This document shows, piece after piece, positions 1-7,401 of a DNA stretch of 16,166 nt (position 1 is the first letter of the stretch; each line of letters begins with the position of its first letter). The position numbers were made by a program, and so were the translations under genes. Origin of the DNA: DAITPV01 sp050692555 (GTDB taxonomy: Bacteria; Actinomycetota; UBA4738; CALAEC01); assembly GCA_050692555.1 (NCBI GenBank), contig JBOGVS010000050.1, forward strand, positions 1-16,166, in the 5' to 3' direction. The notes under the pieces are model-generated. The model was not told the origin of the DNA and did not search any database. It saw only the letters and a program-made list of their open reading frames with translations.

Positions 1-1093
1 CATGGCCGAGGACGACCTGGAGGCCGCGTTCCAGGTCTTCTTCGTGCGTGGGGGGCGGGTGACCGGGCGCAAGGGGTGGGTGGTGGATCGGGTCGAGGAC
101 CTCGACACCACGGCCCTCGTCTCGTCGTTCCTCCGTGAGTTGTACATGGACCAGGACCAGGTTCCGCCCAAGGTCCTGGTGCCGGTATGGCCCACCGACC
201 GGGACGTGCTGGAACGGTGGCTCTCCGAGCGGCGCGGCGGAAAGGTGACCATCGCCGTGCCGGCCCGGGGCGACAAGCGCCGGCTCCTCAAGGTGGTGAA
301 CGTCAACGCCAAGGAGGCCTTCGTCCGGCACAAGCTCAAACGGGCCACGGACTTCGCCGCCCGCTCCCGCGCGTTGAACGAGCTCGGCGAGGTCCTGGGC
401 CTGCCCGAGCCGCCCCTCCGGATCGAGGCCTACGACATCTCCAACCTGGGGCCGGACTCCATCGTGGGGTCCATGGTGGTGTTCGAGGACGGCCTTCCCA
501 AGCGATCCGGCTACCGGCGATTCGAGATCAAGAGCGTGCCGGGTCAGGACGATGTCGGGAGCATGGAGGAGATGCTCCGCAGGCGGTTCACCCGGTATCT
601 CCGGGAGCGCGAGGACCCCGCCTCGAAGCGGAAGTTCGCCTACCCGCCCTCGTTGGCGGTGATGGACGGGGGCCGGGGACAGCTCAACGTGGCCCTCCGG
701 GTCCTCGAGGAGCTCGGCCTGGACATCCCCGCCGTGGGCCTGGCCAAGCGCCTGGAGGAGGTGTACCTACCGGGGCAACCCGAGCCGTTGCTGATCCCCC
801 GCGGCTCCGAGGCTCTATTCCTCCTCCAGCACGTCCGCGACGAGGCCCACCGGTTCGCCCTGGACTATCACCGGCGCAAGCGGCAGCGCCGGGCCATGGC
901 CTCCCCCCTGGACGACGTGCCGGGGATCGGCCCGGCCCGGAAGAAGGCCCTGCTGCGGCGGTTCGGCTCGCTGGCCCGGCTGTCCAAGGCCACCACCGAG
1001 GACATCGCGGCCACCCCGGGGGTCGGTCCGGCGCTCGCGGCGGAGATCCAGTCTCGGCTGAGAGGACGGCGGGAAGAGGCCCGGTCCGCATGA
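1..1093 (+). CDS. uvrC: UvrABC system protein C, C-terminal part (5' end outside window)
   Basis: UvrC makes the dual incisions in nucleotide excision repair after UvrA/UvrB load on damaged DNA. The reading frame is open from base 2, and about 363 residues of a usual 600-650 are present, so the GIY-YIG nuclease and most of the UVR region lie upstream. The visible part holds the RNase H-like endonuclease domain: IEAYDISN with its catalytic Asp near residue 144, VMDGGRGQL near 223-231, and RDEAHRFA carrying the catalytic His near 283. A C-terminal helix-hairpin-helix pair follows (VPGIGPARKKAL and TPGVGPALAAEI, residues 306-350), which binds DNA. The ATG at base 2 is internal to the protein, not a real start. 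The TGA overlaps the rapZ start (ATGA), implying coupled translation. The family assignment is secure. Confidence 0.96.
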   Translation, partial: MAEDDLEAAFQVFFVRGGRVTGRKGWVVDRVEDLDTTALVSSFLRELYMDQDQVPPKVLVPVWPTDRDVLERWLSERRGGKVTIAVPARGDKRRLLKVVNVNAKEAFVRHKLKRATDFAARSRALNELGEVLGLPEPPLRIEAYDISNLGPDSIVGSMVVFEDGLPKRSGYRRFEIKSVPGQDDVGSMEEMLRRRFTRYLREREDPASKRKFAYPPSLAVMDGGRGQLNVALRVLEELGLDIPAVGLAKRLEEVYLPGQPEPLLIPRGSEALFLLQHVRDEAHRFALDYHRRKRQRRAMASPLDDVPGIGPARKKALLRRFGSLARLSKATTEDIAATPGVGPALAAEIQSRLRGRREEARSA

Positions 1094-2001
1094 CCGCACA
1101 GCCCCTGAAGCGATCGGGCGCCGAGCCCCGCCGGCTCCCCGCGGCTCCGGAGATCACCCTGATCACCGGGCTGTCCGGCGCCGGGAGGTCGGAGGCGGCC
1201 AAGTGCCTTGAGGACGTGGGGTACTTCGTGGTGGACAACCTTCCTCCGTCGCTGATCCCCAAGATGGCGGAGCTGCTGGAGACCAGCGGGGGGCCCCAAC
1301 GCGTGGCCATCGTGGCCGACGCGCGAGGCGGGAAGTTCTTCGACGACCTGGCGAACGCCCTCCAGATCCTCCGTCAGCGCCGGATCCCGCTCAGGATCCT
1401 GTTCCTGGAGGCCTCGGAGGACGTCCTGGTGAGCCGGTTCGCCGAGACCCGCCGCAAGCATCCCCTGGCGCCGGAGGACCGCCGGGTGGAGGGGATCCGC
1501 AAGGAGCGCCAGATCATGGAGGCCCTCCGAGGAGACGCGGACCTGGTCATCGACACCACCGAGCTCACCCCCCAGGAGCTCCGCGAACGGGTTCGGGACG
1601 CCTTCGCCAAGTCGCCCCCGGAGGAGGGGCTCCAGGTGGCCGTGCTGTCGTTCGGCTACAAGTACGGGGTACCCCGGGACGCCGACCTGGTGCTGGACGT
1701 GCGGTTCCTTCCCAACCCCTACTGGGTGGACTGGCTCCGAACGCTCCCGGGAACCGAAGCCCCTGTGCGGCGCTTTGTGACCGGCCACCCCTCGTACGCG
1801 GAGTTCATCAGCCGCCTCCGGTCACTGCTGGACTACGTGCTCCCGGGGTACGTCGCCGAGGGGAAGTCGTACCTCACGGTGGCGGTGGGCTGCACCGGCG
1901 GCCGGCACCGTTCGGTGATCGTGGCCGAGGAGCTGGCCGCGTACTTCCGGGAGAAGGGCCTGCCGGTCACCCGGGAGCACCGGGACGTCGACCGCGAATA
2001 G
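1090..2001 (+). CDS. rapZ: RapZ/YvcJ-family P-loop nucleotide-binding protein
   Basis: The product is 303 residues, close to the family's usual ~285-300. It has an N-terminal P-loop (ITGLSGAGRS, Walker A at residues 27-34), the FVVDNLP motif at 46-52, SFGYKYG at 187-193 and the C-terminal GCTGGRHRSV motif at 267-276, all hallmarks of RapZ/YvcJ. In E. coli RapZ is an RNA-binding adaptor controlling GlmZ decay and glucosamine-6-phosphate synthase; in Bacillus YvcJ is a nucleotide-binding protein linked to competence. Which role applies here cannot be read from sequence. The ATG overlaps the uvrC stop by 4 bases and the uvrC-rapZ pairing is conserved in Gram-positive bacteria. The usual next genes, yvcK and whiA, do not follow; a lipoprotein gene starts 4 bases after the stop. 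Confidence 0.95.
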   Translation: MTAQPLKRSGAEPRRLPAAPEITLITGLSGAGRSEAAKCLEDVGYFVVDNLPPSLIPKMAELLETSGGPQRVAIVADARGGKFFDDLANALQILRQRRIPLRILFLEASEDVLVSRFAETRRKHPLAPEDRRVEGIRKERQIMEALRGDADLVIDTTELTPQELRERVRDAFAKSPPEEGLQVAVLSFGYKYGVPRDADLVLDVRFLPNPYWVDWLRTLPGTEAPVRRFVTGHPSYAEFISRLRSLLDYVLPGYVAEGKSYLTVAVGCTGGRHRSVIVAEELAAYFREKGLPVTREHRDVDRE

Positions 2002-2005
2002 GGCC

Positions 2006-2665
2006 ATGTCAGGGCGAGGCCTGCTCGCCGTGGCCCTGGTGGTGCTGGTGGCCTGCGGCGGCGACGACGGTCCTGCCGCGGGGGAGGCCGACGCTGAAGA
2101 GCACCCGCTGGCCGGGGTCACCCTCCAGCCGGAGGACGTCCCCGCCGATCTGGAGGCCGATCCAGAGGAGACCGGACCGGCTCCGGGGATCAGGGCGCTC
2201 CTACCCCGCAGGCGGCAATTCCCCAGCCTCCCGCCGCTCCCGGATGGTCTGGCCGCGGGGTTCGGCGACGGTTACCGGGCGGGTTACGCCGTTTCCGGCC
2301 AGCTGGGCGCCGTGCCTCCACCGCCTCAGGAGGGCCAGGTGACCTTCGCCACCTCGACCGTGGCCAGGATGGATGACCAAGGGACCGCCGCCGACCTGTT
2401 CGACTACCTGATGAGCCTGCACCTGGGGGTCGAGGCTTCTTTGCCCTGCGACGAGGTCCCCGCCGCGGGCCTGGGTGACGAGCGCTACGGATGGCACAAG
2501 GGTGTGGACATCTCCGGGCCGGAGGTCCGGGGGACCGAGAGCTTCGGCTACGTGTGGCGCCGGGGGGAGATGGTGCTCACCGTCACGCTGGGGGGAGCGC
2601 CCGGAGCGGTGTCCTCGGAAACGGCCCGCGATCTGGCCGGCGCCGTCGACGCCCGGGCCGGCTGA
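2006..2665 (+). CDS. Putative lipoprotein of unknown function
   Basis: I do not recognise a named family. The 219-residue product starts with a short lipoprotein signal peptide: MSGRG, a hydrophobic core LLAVALVVLVA, then the lipidated Cys17. An acidic, proline-rich, probably disordered linker follows (about residues 18-80). The remaining ~110 residues look folded. They contain a strand-like VTFATSTVARM (112-122), a helix rich in A/L/F (126-139), one Cys (148), GLGDERYGW (155-163) and a final strand pair ending VWRRGEMVLTVTLGG (183-197). This layout resembles small extracytoplasmic sensor-like or lipoprotein domains in actinobacteria, but that is inference only. It sits 4 bases after rapZ with no clear ribosome-binding site, so it is probably translationally coupled. 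Its position is where yvcK and whiA would be expected. Confidence 0.8.
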   Translation: MSGRGLLAVALVVLVACGGDDGPAAGEADAEEHPLAGVTLQPEDVPADLEADPEETGPAPGIRALLPRRRQFPSLPPLPDGLAAGFGDGYRAGYAVSGQLGAVPPPPQEGQVTFATSTVARMDDQGTAADLFDYLMSLHLGVEASLPCDEVPAAGLGDERYGWHKGVDISGPEVRGTESFGYVWRRGEMVLTVTLGGAPGAVSSETARDLAGAVDARAG

Positions 2666-2672
2666 GGGCTGG

Positions 2673-2687
2673 GGGGCCTTCGGCCCC
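2673..2687 (+). terminator. GC hairpin between lipoprotein gene and gap
   Basis: A perfect 6-bp inverted repeat, GGGGCC (2673-2678) and GGCCCC (2682-2687), with a 3-base TTC loop begins 7 bases after the lipoprotein stop codon. No T-run follows, so it is not a textbook intrinsic terminator. It could act as a weak terminator, a processing site or an mRNA 3'-end stabiliser separating the repair/rapZ unit from the glycolytic genes. In such GC-rich DNA a 6-bp stem can also arise by chance. Confidence 0.35.
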
Positions 2688-2693
2688 GGCCGG

Positions 2694-2699
2694 TAGGAT
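2694..2699 (+). promoter_or_regulatory. Possible -10 box for the gap operon
   Basis: TAGGAT matches the TANNNT pattern common for housekeeping sigma factors in high-GC actinobacteria. It lies 30 bases before the gap ATG and just downstream of a hairpin. The position 17 bases upstream is a G-run, so no -35 match can be seen. The call rests on position and the hexamer only. Confidence 0.3.
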
Positions 2700-2714
2700 G
2701 AGCGAAGGACCTCA

Positions 2715-2721
2715 GAGGAGG
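2715..2721 (+). promoter_or_regulatory. Shine-Dalgarno site that fixes the gap start
   Basis: GAGGAGG is a near-perfect ribosome-binding site. Spacing to the ATG at 2730 is 8 bases, which is optimal, whereas the in-frame GTG at 2724 would be only 2 bases away. This favours the ATG and gives the protein its canonical start MAIKVGINGFGRIGR. Confidence 0.8.
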
Positions 2722-2729
2722 ACGTGACG

Positions 2730-3734
<1,005 letters not shown>

Positions 3735-3735
3735 G

Positions 3736-4923
3736 GTGGGGCGCCTCCGTACCGTCGAAGACCTCGGAGACCTCGAGGGCCGCCGGGTCTTCGTGCGGGT
3801 GGACTTCAACGTCCCGCTGGAGAACGGGAAGGTCGCCGACGACCTCCGGATCACCGCCACCCTCCCCACGATTGAGAACCTTCGGGACCGCGGCGCGGCG
3901 CTGATCCTGGCTTCCCATCTCGGCCGCCCGAGGGGAACGGTGGTTGAGGACCTCCGGCTGGATCCCGTCGCCGCCCGGCTGGAGGAGGTCGCCGGGATCG
4001 AGGTCCGCATGCTGGACGAGGTGACCGGCGACACCGTGGCCAAGGCCTGCCGGGCCCTGGAGGCCGGCGAGGTGGCCATGCTCGAAAACCTTCGGTTCGA
4101 TCCTCGCGAAGAGGCCAACGACCCCGGCTTCGCCGACGAGCTCGCATCCCTGGCGGACGGGTACGTCGACGATGCCTTCGGAGCCGCGCACCGAGCACAC
4201 GCCTCGGTGGTGGGGGTCGCCGAGCGCCTGCCGGCGGCGGCCGGGCTGCTGATGGCCCGCGAGGTGGAGGTGCTGTCGAGGCTCCTGGAAGGGGCGGAGG
4301 AACCGTTCGTGGGCATCCTGGGAGGGGCCAAGGTCTTCGACAAGCTGGGGGTCATGGGCTCTTTGCTCCGGCTGGTGGACGCGCTGCTGGTGGGCGGGGC
4401 CATGGCGTTCACGTTCCTGGCCGCCCAGGGAGGGGAGACGGGGGACTCGCCGGTCGAGGCGGATCAGGTCGCAGAGGTCAAGTCGATCCTGGCCGACGCG
4501 GAGCGGTCTGGCGTCCCGATCGTGCTCCCCGAGGACGTCGTGGCGGCTCCGGAGGCCGACGCCTCTGCACGCACGCGGACCGTTCGGGCCGGCGCCATCC
4601 CCCCCGGCCTCAAGGGGCTGGACATCGGTCCCCGAACCGTGGAGGAGTTCACCCGGGTGGTGGCCGACGCCCGGACGGTGTTCTGGAACGGCCCCATGGG
4701 GGTGTTCGAGCTGGAGCCGTTCGCCGTGGGGACCCGAGGAGTGGCCAAGGCGGTCGCCGCCGCCGACGCATTCACGGTGGTGGGTGGGGGAGACAGCGTG
4801 GCGGCGATCCGAAGGCTGGGCTATGAGCAGGAAGTGGACCACCTGTCCACCGGGGGAGGGGCGTCACTGGAGTTCCTTGAAGGAAAGACGCTGCCCGGGG
4901 TGGCCGTCCTGATGGAGTCCTGA
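3736..4923 (+). CDS. pgk: Phosphoglycerate kinase
   Basis: Phosphoglycerate kinase transfers phosphate from 1,3-bisphosphoglycerate to ADP, making ATP and 3-phosphoglycerate. The 395-residue product is full length. N-domain substrate-binding motifs are RVDFNVPL (21-28), ASHLGRPRG and MLENLRFDPREEAND. The C-domain nucleotide-binding motifs are LGGAKVFDKLG, WNGPMGVFE and GGGDSVAAI (from about 351), followed by the hinge-proximal STGGGASLEFLEGKTLPG. The GTG start lies one base after the gap TAA with no good Shine-Dalgarno, so translation is probably coupled to gap. Its stop overlaps the tpiA start by one base (TGATG). Nothing is missing or unusual. Confidence 0.97.
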   Translation: MGRLRTVEDLGDLEGRRVFVRVDFNVPLENGKVADDLRITATLPTIENLRDRGAALILASHLGRPRGTVVEDLRLDPVAARLEEVAGIEVRMLDEVTGDTVAKACRALEAGEVAMLENLRFDPREEANDPGFADELASLADGYVDDAFGAAHRAHASVVGVAERLPAAAGLLMAREVEVLSRLLEGAEEPFVGILGGAKVFDKLGVMGSLLRLVDALLVGGAMAFTFLAAQGGETGDSPVEADQVAEVKSILADAERSGVPIVLPEDVVAAPEADASARTRTVRAGAIPPGLKGLDIGPRTVEEFTRVVADARTVFWNGPMGVFELEPFAVGTRGVAKAVAAADAFTVVGGGDSVAAIRRLGYEQEVDHLSTGGGASLEFLEGKTLPGVAVLMES

Positions 4924-5690
4924 TGGCCGCCCGCCGGCCGATCGTTGCCGCCAACTGGAAGATGCACAAGACCCATCTCGAGGCCATCCAGGACGTCCAG
5001 AAGCTCTCCTATCTCCTCGACCGGGACGACACTGAGCGGGTGGAGGTGGTGATCTGCCCTCCGTTCACCTCCCTCCGCAGCGTCCAGACCCTGATCGAGA
5101 GCGATCGCCTCCGGTTCGCCCTGGGAGCCCAGAACGTCCACTGGGAGGACAAGGGAGCGTTCACCGGGGAGATCGCTCCGGTGATGCTGGAGGCCCTGAA
5201 GGTCGCCTACGTGATCGTGGGTCACTCCGAGCGGCGCCAGCACTTCGGTGAGACCGACGACCAGGTCGCTCGGAAGGTCAAGGCCGTGTTCGGCCACGGG
5301 ATGACCCCCATCCTGTGCGTGGGCGAGACCCTCGAGCAACGGGACGCCGGTCGCACCGCGGACGTGGTGGTGGGACAGCTCCGCGAGGGCCTGGGGAAGG
5401 TGGGCCCCGGGGAAGCCGCACGGACCGTGGTGGCCTACGAGCCGGTGTGGGCCATCGGGACCGGACGGCCCTGCGCGCCGTCCGACGCCGGCGACGTGAT
5501 CCGGACCATCCGGGACACCCTGGAAACCGTGTACTCGACGGACGTGGCCGAGACGGTCCGGGTGCAGTACGGGGGGAGCGTGAAAGCCGGGAACATCCGG
5601 GAGTTCATGGCCCATCCGGAGATCGACGGCGCCCTGGTGGGTGGAGCCAGCCTCGACCCGGAAGAGATGGCCCTGATCGTCAAGCGGTGA
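4923..5690 (+). CDS. tpiA: Triosephosphate isomerase
   Basis: The enzyme interconverts dihydroxyacetone phosphate and glyceraldehyde-3-phosphate in the cytoplasm. The 255-residue TIM barrel is complete. It shows the substrate-binding AANWKMHKT (Asn11, Lys13), the electrophile His101 in VGHSERRQ, the catalytic base Glu173 in AYEPVWAIGTG, and the phosphate-binding YGGSVKAGN and VGGASL near the C terminus. The flexible catalytic loop reads WAIGTGRPCAP, a variant of the common WAIGTGK/R form. The ATG overlaps the pgk stop by one base. The stop is followed after one base by the next gene, a phosphoglycerate mutase, so four lower-glycolysis steps appear co-transcribed. Confidence 0.97.
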   Translation: MAARRPIVAANWKMHKTHLEAIQDVQKLSYLLDRDDTERVEVVICPPFTSLRSVQTLIESDRLRFALGAQNVHWEDKGAFTGEIAPVMLEALKVAYVIVGHSERRQHFGETDDQVARKVKAVFGHGMTPILCVGETLEQRDAGRTADVVVGQLREGLGKVGPGEAARTVVAYEPVWAIGTGRPCAPSDAGDVIRTIRDTLETVYSTDVAETVRVQYGGSVKAGNIREFMAHPEIDGALVGGASLDPEEMALIVKR

Positions 5691-5691
5691 G

Positions 5692-6243
5692 ATGAACCGG
5701 CTGCTGTACGTGTGCCTGGACGGGGTGGGCGACGATCCCCACCCGGCGCTCGGCAACCGGACCCCCCTGGAGGCCGCGGCCACGCCGTTCCTCGACGACC
5801 TGGCGGCCCGGGGACGCGAGGGGCTGGTCCACACGGTGGGCCCGGACATCGCCCCGGAGTCGGACATCGCGGTGTTCGCCATCCTGGGGTACGACCCCAC
5901 GGAGGACCATCCCGGACGAGGGGTGCTGGAAGCCCTGGGGGCGGGGATGGAGTTCCGGGACGGGGACCTGGCCCATCGNNNNNNNNNNNNNNNNNNNNNN
6001 NNNNNNNNNNNNNNNNNNNNNNNNNNNNNNNNNNNNNNNNNNNNNNNNNNNNNNNNNNNNNNNNNNNNNNNNNNNNNNCGTAAGGCCCACACCGCCGACC
6101 CCGTGCCCCTGGTGGTGGCTGGCCCCGGGGTGAGCTCCGACGCCTGCTCGAGGTTCGCGGAGCGGGCCGCAGCCGAAGGATCGATCGGCACGATCCGGGG
6201 CGTGGAGATCGTCCCCACCCTGGTGGGGCTCCTGGAAGGCTGA
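5692..6243 (+). CDS. apgM: 2,3-bisphosphoglycerate-independent phosphoglycerate mutase, archaeal (ApgM) type; interrupted by assembly gap
   Basis: The product would convert 3-phosphoglycerate to 2-phosphoglycerate using a phosphoserine intermediate and bound metal ions (alkaline phosphatase superfamily). Before the gap, 96 residues show the metal-binding LDGVGD (Asp10), GNRTPLEAAATPFLDDLAARG, PESDIAVFAILGYDP with the presumed nucleophile Ser57, and GRGVLEALGAG, all diagnostic of ApgM-like mutases. After the gap, 54 residues include the metal-ligand motif HTADPVPLVVAGPGV and the C-terminal IRGVEIVPTLVGLLEG. Family members are about 400 residues, so roughly 250 residues are missing where 100 N stand. 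The in-frame joining across the N run is therefore accidental. The ATG lies one base after tpiA. I see no sign of real pseudogenisation in the flanks. Confidence 0.88.
   Translation: MNRLLYVCLDGVGDDPHPALGNRTPLEAAATPFLDDLAARGREGLVHTVGPDIAPESDIAVFAILGYDPTEDHPGRGVLEALGAGMEFRDGDLAHXXXXXXXXXXXXXXXXXXXXXXXXXXXXXXXXXXRKAHTADPVPLVVAGPGVSSDACSRFAERAAAEGSIGTIRGVEIVPTLVGLLEG
5979..6078. other. Assembly gap of exactly 100 N
   Basis: Exactly 100 unresolved bases lie inside the phosphoglycerate mutase gene. The round number is the usual placeholder for a scaffold join of unknown size. Comparing the flanking protein parts with the ~400-residue ApgM family suggests the true missing length is nearer 700-800 bases. 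Confidence 0.95.
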
Positions 6244-6286
6244 ATCCCGTCGCACCCCGGATCTCGTATACCGGCCTGAGGGAGCG

Positions 6287-6315
6287 TTGCTCGCCCACGG
6301 CCGGCCCACTACTAT
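6287..6315 (+). promoter_or_regulatory. Candidate sigma-70-type promoter for the peptide transporter operon
   Basis: TTGCTC (6287-6292) and TACTAT (6310-6315) are separated by 17 bases, the ideal spacing, giving an expected transcription start near 6322. The element lies 31 bases before the first permease gene, after the glycolytic genes end. The -10 matches TAnnnT and the -35 keeps the TTG core. Confidence 0.5.
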
Positions 6316-6324
6316 CGGCTGGCC
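6299..6324. repeat. Imperfect inverted repeat around the -10 box (possible operator)
   Basis: GGCCGGCC (6299-6306) and GGCTGGCC (6317-6324) form an 8-bp inverted repeat with one G-T pair and a 10-base spacer. The spacer contains the candidate -10 box TACTAT. A repressor bound here would block the promoter. GC-rich composition makes chance occurrence a serious alternative. Confidence 0.35.
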
Positions 6325-6331
6325 ACAGGCC

Positions 6332-6339
6332 AAGGGGGG
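6332..6339 (+). promoter_or_regulatory. Ribosome-binding site of the first permease gene
   Basis: AAGGGGGG lies 6 bases before the ATG at 6346. It supports this ATG as the start and fits a leader that begins at the candidate promoter just upstream. Confidence 0.55.
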
Positions 6340-6345
6340 CGCTGG

Positions 6346-7332
6346 ATGGCGCAGGTCGCAGAGCCCGTCGCCGCACCCGAACAGGTCGTTCCGGAGGTCG
6401 GGGGCGAGCCCAGCCGAGGGGTCGTAGGACGCAGCCCCGGACAGCTGTTCCGGCGCCGGTTCAGGCGGGACAAGTTCGCACTCGCCGGGATCGTGTTCAT
6501 CGTCATCATCCTCATCCTGGCCCTGGGTGCTCCCCTGGCGGCGCAGATCGCCGGCCACGAGCCCAACCAGGTTCTCCTCCGGCAGGCCACCGACGATGTC
6601 GGGCTTCCCGTCGGCCCCAGCAGCGAGTTCTGGTTCGGGGCCGACACCGCGGGGCGAGACCTGTTCGTCCGGGTCATCTACGGAGCCCGGACCTCGCTCA
6701 CGGTGGCCTTCATCGCCACCGGGCTCTCGGTGGTTATCGGGGTGATCATGGGCCTGATGGCCGGGTTCTACCGGGGGAAGGTGGACACCTTCGTGTCCCG
6801 GCTGATCGACATCGTGCTGTCACTGCCGATCCTCCTGCTGGCCCTCGGCCTGGTGGCGGCGTGCAGCCTGTCGAGGGCCGGCTGCCTCGGCGGCCTGATC
6901 CGGCCCGGCCTCCTCTTGGTGAGCTATGTGATCGCTTTGTTCAACTGGCCGTACATAGCCCGCATCGTCCGGGGCCAGGTGCTGTCGCTCCGAGAGAAGG
7001 AGTTCGTGGAGGCCGCCAGGGCCCAGGGGGCCGGGAACCTCCGGATCATGTTCCGGGAGATCCTCCCGAACGTGACGGCCCCGATCATCGTGTACACCTC
7101 GCTGATCATCCCCAACAACATCCTGTTCGAGGCGGCCCTGTCGTTCCTGGGGGCGGGGGTGCCGCCCACCACCGCGTCGTGGGGAAAGATGCTGGCGGAC
7201 GCTCAGACCATCTTCACCTACGCCTGGTGGATGATGCTGTTCCCCGGTTTGTTCCTGTTGTTCACTACGCTGGCCTTCAATCTCGTGGGGGACGGGCTGC
7301 GCGACGCGCTCGATCCCAAGACCGCTCGATAG
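6346..7332 (+). CDS. oppC: Oligopeptide/dipeptide ABC transporter permease, OppC/DppC type
   Basis: This is an inner-membrane permease subunit of a peptide importer. The 328-residue product begins with a ~40-residue cytoplasmic segment ending in a basic cluster (RRRFRRDK). TM1 follows at about 44-66, then the OppC-type extracytoplasmic motif FGADTAGRDLF (97-107), and further helices near 117-140, 152-172, 188-204, 245-265 and 292-314. The EAA coupling loop, EFVEAARAQGAGNLRIMF with downstream LPN (219-242), contacts an ATPase subunit. SFLGAGVPP and the C-terminal NLVGDGLRDALDP are typical of the C-type permease. It is first in the cluster, ahead of the binding protein, whereas the common order is A-B-C-D-F. 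A candidate promoter and a ribosome-binding site lie upstream. Confidence 0.93.
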   Translation: MAQVAEPVAAPEQVVPEVGGEPSRGVVGRSPGQLFRRRFRRDKFALAGIVFIVIILILALGAPLAAQIAGHEPNQVLLRQATDDVGLPVGPSSEFWFGADTAGRDLFVRVIYGARTSLTVAFIATGLSVVIGVIMGLMAGFYRGKVDTFVSRLIDIVLSLPILLLALGLVAACSLSRAGCLGGLIRPGLLLVSYVIALFNWPYIARIVRGQVLSLREKEFVEAARAQGAGNLRIMFREILPNVTAPIIVYTSLIIPNNILFEAALSFLGAGVPPTTASWGKMLADAQTIFTYAWWMMLFPGLFLLFTTLAFNLVGDGLRDALDPKTAR

Positions 7333-7350
7333 GAAGGAGGGAGGGGAGGA
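7333..7350 (+). other. Purine-only tract after the oppC stop
   Basis: After the oppC TAG there are 18 purines in a row, including GAAGGAGG, an excellent anti-16S match. No ATG or GTG lies at usable spacing, so it is not an evident start site. It could slow or hold ribosomes, or simply be spacer. The remainder of this 69-base spacer, up to the oppA start, shows only the oppA ribosome-binding site. Confidence 0.4.
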
Positions 7351-7388
7351 CTCACTGGACAGACGGGTGATCCCATCGGGTACGGAAA

Positions 7389-7395
7389 GAGAGGG
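7389..7395 (+). promoter_or_regulatory. Ribosome-binding site fixing the GTG start of oppA
   Basis: AGAGGGG lies 6 bases before GTG 7402. It supports that GTG even though an ATG at 7397, in another frame, is closer; that ATG is followed immediately by TAG. Confidence 0.6.
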
Positions 7396-7401
7396 GATGT
7401 A

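Noticed and set aside
187..1089. Upstream extension of the rapZ frame inside uvrC
   Set aside because: The translation is Arg/Gly/Pro-rich and unlike any RapZ. The family start fits ATG 1090 with the ATGA overlap.
7356..7386. Possible promoter before oppA (TGGACA at 7356)
   Set aside because: No acceptable -10 box is found 16-19 bases downstream; the best candidates are GGTACG or TACGGA.
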